A stretch of DNA of 13,016 nucleotides. Source: Candidatus Aenigmatarchaeota archaeon. Lineage in GTDB: Archaea > Aenigmatarchaeota > Aenigmatarchaeia > CG10238-14 > SpSt-28. The notes under the pieces are model-generated. The model saw only the letters and a program-made list of their open reading frames with translations. It searched no databases and was not told the DNA's origin. Position 1 is the stretch's first letter; each line of letters begins with the position of its first letter. Made by a program: the position numbers and the translations under genes. The stretch is taken from NCBI GenBank assembly GCA_023256115.1, contig JAGDWU010000038.1:1-13016 (forward strand), in the 5' to 3' direction. Positions 10,298 through 13,016 of this stretch are shown here, in pieces.

Positions 10298-13016
10298 TTA
10301 CCTAACAGAATCCAAAACCCTTACTGGTATTTTTTCTACTCTATCAAGCCAATATTTTTCATAACCATGATATTTAACTTTATCTTTATCATCTGTATAT
10401 AAGAAACAAAAAACATAGCAATTTAAATTCTTAAATTTCAACTTTTTTGGTTTATTATTATCTTCAAACAATTTTTTATACCAACTAATCTTATTTTCGT
10501 AAGCTGTATATTCAGTTGATTTTGGATCTACAAAAGCAATATAATATTCGTTTCTCCTCTTGAGCCAGAAAATAAAATCAGGTTTAAATTCGCTTAATTT
10601 ATTTTCATTTGGATTCCAATAAGGAATAAAAACATCATCTAAAGTTCCATCAATTTTACTAAACATCCACCAATCAAATTCTTTAAATTTATTATTTTGG
10701 TCATTTAAATAATTTTCTAATTTCTCTATAAATTCAACTTCACTTTTGGTTTTGATAATGTGCTTAATATAATCAATTTTTTCATTCTTGCTTAAAACAA
10801 TCGGCAAATAATAATGATTAGCAATATATTCTAATTTCAAATCTTCAAACGGCAAGCCTGATCGGGTTTGCATTACGGCACCTTTTATTGCTTCAAAATC
10901 TTTAAATTTTGCTTCTTCAATAACTATATTCTCAAAATGCTTTATCTCATCTTTTAATTCCTCTAATTCTTTAAATTCTTTAAATTTAGCACCCCAAAAC
11001 CTAAATAAATCTCGTAAAATTAAATCAACATTTTTCTTTTCAGGTTCACCTTCTGGAGTTTTATAATAATTGTCTTGGTTATTAAAAGAATTTCTAAAAT
11101 GTTTAATTAAAATTGGTTCAGTTTCATAAAGCATAAGCAAAATTTTATCATCTTTAATAAATTCATTAAATTCTTTTAATTTTTCAAAATCATTTGCTGA
11201 AACACTGAATCTGAAATTCTCTTCAAAAACTCTTTTATTTCCTTCTTTATATTTGGGTACTAGCAAAATTCCCTCTTTAATTTTCTCCTCATTTTTAAAA
11301 ACAGAAATTTTTGCTCCTCTAAATGTTTTAGTTCTTATTTCATTTACTTCCTTAACAATTGTCTCAATAGCATTTTTATTTGTACCAAAAACAAATAAAC
11401 TTTCAATTGAATAAACAAAATTTTTTATTTTCTCGAAAACATCGTTCACGATTTTTTCTTTTATAAACAAAATCCTTTTCCTTTCATCTTTAATTGGCTC
11501 AATTCTTACACCCCTTCCAATTGATTGCAAAACAAATTTTTTAGCATCTTTACCTACTCCTATGTTTATAAACATTATTATATTTGGCCTATTTGAATCC
11601 CAACCTTCATAAAAAACCCTTGAACCAAGTAATATATTTATTGGAGAATCTTCTCTATTTATTTTTTCAAAGTATTTTTCCTCTTCAAAAATGTGATTAA
11701 CTTCAAATTGATCCAAAGTATTCTTTAACCATTCTGGCATCTCTCCAGTTTTCATTAAAGCAAAATGAATATCAGAAGTTTTTAATTTAAAAGCAACTTC
11801 ACCTTTTTCTTTAGGACGATAAGAAATTTCAATTTTTCCTGGATTTTGAGAATTAAAAACTTCTTTTAAAATGTCTTTATAAGTAATTTTCGAAACTAAA
11901 TCAAAATCAATATTTACCTCTTCTTTATCTGGAATTACATATTTATTCTTATTTTCAAGCTCTTTTTTCAGCTCTTCTTTTGCCAATTCTATTAAGGCTT
12001 TGTCAAAATTGTTTTCTGCTATATTTTCTAATTCATCAAAAAACAATTTTAAATCGGCATCTTCTTTATTAACTGAATTTACTAAAACAAGCAATAATGG
12101 GTTATGATAAAAATCTTTATTTACTTCTTTAATTTTTGAAACTTGCTTTTTGATATAAGCCAAAAGAATCAATGCTTTTAAAATAATCTTTTGCTTTTCT
12201 TCTCTTCTAAATTCATCCTTAAATGCTCTCGCTTCATAATCAGAAATATAAATTTTCTTTCCATATCCCTTTTCAATAAAAGTTGGAAGGTTATATTCAA
12301 AGCAAGTTGTAATTAAATCCCTTATATCATCAAATGTTGCTGAAAAATTAAAAAGAAAACCATTTTTTGAAAGAATAGAAAATATATGCTGTCTCTTTGA
12401 TTCTTCTTTATCTCCTTTATGTGCCTCATCTAAAATAATAAACCACTTTCCATCATTGTAATAATTCCGAAAATCAACTATTTTTTCTTTTTCTTCACCC
12501 GAAAATAAATCCGATTTATAGTAAAAAACAAAATTTTCTTTAAACAAACTATTTCTTTTTACTTTCTCATAATCTTTCAAATCATAAACATTAATTTTAT
12601 TTTCCCTTCCCTCATTATATTCCTTTAAATGGTCTTTAAATTGCTTTATCAAATCTTCCCTATGGGTCAAAAATAAAATATCATAATCAGGAATTTCTTT
12701 TCTTTTTATTAGTTCTTTTAAAAATTCAATAATTTTAACAATAACAAGCGTCTTCCCTGAACCTGTTGCCATCCAAAATCCCGCCCTATTTATAAAATGC
12801 TTAAAGCTTATTTCTCCATTTTCAATTGGATAATAATCAAAAATAAATTTATGTTTTCTTTCTTCTCTATATTTAAGCGAAACTTCATTTTCTTTTAATC
12901 CCCAATTAAGATATTCTTTAAACAATTCTTCTTTTCTTTCTTTATTTATCTCCAAATCTTCATTTTCTTCATAATCAAAAAACTTTTCATAATAAAGCCA
13001 CAAAATCTTCAAAAAA
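10298..13016 (-). CDS. type III restriction endonuclease Res-like DEAD/DEAH helicase-nuclease (5' partial)
   Basis: 904 residues are visible from a TTG at 13012; the frame is still open at the right edge, so the true start probably lies outside. SF2 helicase motifs: I ATGSGKT (82-88), II DEAH (195-198), III SAT (224-226), V-like ILLGSRVFYEGWDS (460-473), VI QSIGRGVRIEP (496-506). The C-terminus carries a PD-(D/E)xK-like nuclease: PDFIFWL (811-817) and FVDPKS (827-832), with D812, D829 and K831. In type III systems Res translocates or switches on DNA and cuts when bound to the Mod methyltransferase. Mod is not in this window; it would be expected upstream, beyond 13016. A solitary defence helicase-nuclease is the alternative. 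Confidence 0.85.
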   Translation of the reverse strand, partial: FLKILWLYYEKFFDYEENEDLEINKERKEELFKEYLNWGLKENEVSLKYREERKHKFIFDYYPIENGEISFKHFINRAGFWMATGSGKTLVIVKIIEFLKELIKRKEIPDYDILFLTHREDLIKQFKDHLKEYNEGRENKINVYDLKDYEKVKRNSLFKENFVFYYKSDLFSGEEKEKIVDFRNYYNDGKWFIILDEAHKGDKEESKRQHIFSILSKNGFLFNFSATFDDIRDLITTCFEYNLPTFIEKGYGKKIYISDYEARAFKDEFRREEKQKIILKALILLAYIKKQVSKIKEVNKDFYHNPLLLVLVNSVNKEDADLKLFFDELENIAENNFDKALIELAKEELKKELENKNKYVIPDKEEVNIDFDLVSKITYKDILKEVFNSQNPGKIEISYRPKEKGEVAFKLKTSDIHFALMKTGEMPEWLKNTLDQFEVNHIFEEEKYFEKINREDSPINILLGSRVFYEGWDSNRPNIIMFINIGVGKDAKKFVLQSIGRGVRIEPIKDERKRILFIKEKIVNDVFEKIKNFVYSIESLFVFGTNKNAIETIVKEVNEIRTKTFRGAKISVFKNEEKIKEGILLVPKYKEGNKRVFEENFRFSVSANDFEKLKEFNEFIKDDKILLMLYETEPILIKHFRNSFNNQDNYYKTPEGEPEKKNVDLILRDLFRFWGAKFKEFKELEELKDEIKHFENIVIEEAKFKDFEAIKGAVMQTRSGLPFEDLKLEYIANHYYLPIVLSKNEKIDYIKHIIKTKSEVEFIEKLENYLNDQNNKFKEFDWWMFSKIDGTLDDVFIPYWNPNENKLSEFKPDFIFWLKRRNEYYIAFVDPKSTEYTAYENKISWYKKLFEDNNKPKKLKFKNLNCYVFCFLYTDDKDKVKYHGYEKYWLDRVEKIPVRVLDSVR

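Overview
The window is AT-rich (mostly poly-A/T intergenic DNA, lysine/isoleucine/asparagine-rich proteins), uses the standard code with all three stops, and has compact gene spacing with almost no recognisable Shine-Dalgarno sites. Small membrane proteins, a single-EamA half transporter, a secreted Lys/Ala/Ser/Thr protein, degraded gene stubs and the overall style suggest a Patescibacteria/CPR (Parcubacteria-like) bacterium. That is an inference from style and composition; no ribosomal marker is present.

Layout. (1) 1-110: a GC-rich stretch resembling the 5' half of a tRNA-Gln, then an intact tRNA-Val(CAC). (2) 209-2074, minus strand: a HIT-protein stub, a membrane-anchored SAM methyltransferase, a half-size EamA transporter and a multi-span membrane protein, apparently one transcription unit read from a promoter near 2130. 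(3) 2157-3118, minus strand: a secreted coiled-coil-like protein with its own promoter and hairpin terminator, and a small membrane protein read from a good sigma70-type promoter that leaves almost no 5' leader. (4) 3287-4983, plus strand: a NodB-type polysaccharide deacetylase and an SfsA-family nuclease carrying two repeat-rich in-frame insertions. (5) 4973-9222, minus strand: an encapsulated-ferritin-like protein, a frameshifted CxxC membrane protein, a class I photolyase, glutamate dehydrogenase, a Bcp/PrxQ peroxiredoxin and a 45-residue membrane peptide. Peroxide, iron and UV-damage functions cluster here. (6) 9223-10122: a GC-rich, foldable leader after an extended -10 promoter, then an antitoxin/PIN-toxin pair, framed by two copies of a ~48-bp segment that encodes the start of the small membrane peptide; the second copy is truncated. 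(7) 10298-13016: a type III restriction/DEAD-box Res-like protein running off the right edge, so 9270-13016 looks like accessory or defence DNA.

The most unusual signal is a short DNA repeat, CACGAAT and relatives. Nine exact copies, read in all three reading frames, lie in one insertion of sfsA. Related sequence (GAATGGCAACGAAT) forms a second sfsA insertion, and a near match sits in a surface-loop insertion of the unrelated glutamate dehydrogenase 3 kb away. This behaves like a family of small elements that expand inside coding sequence without breaking it, reminiscent of (but not shown to be related to) Rickettsia palindromic elements.
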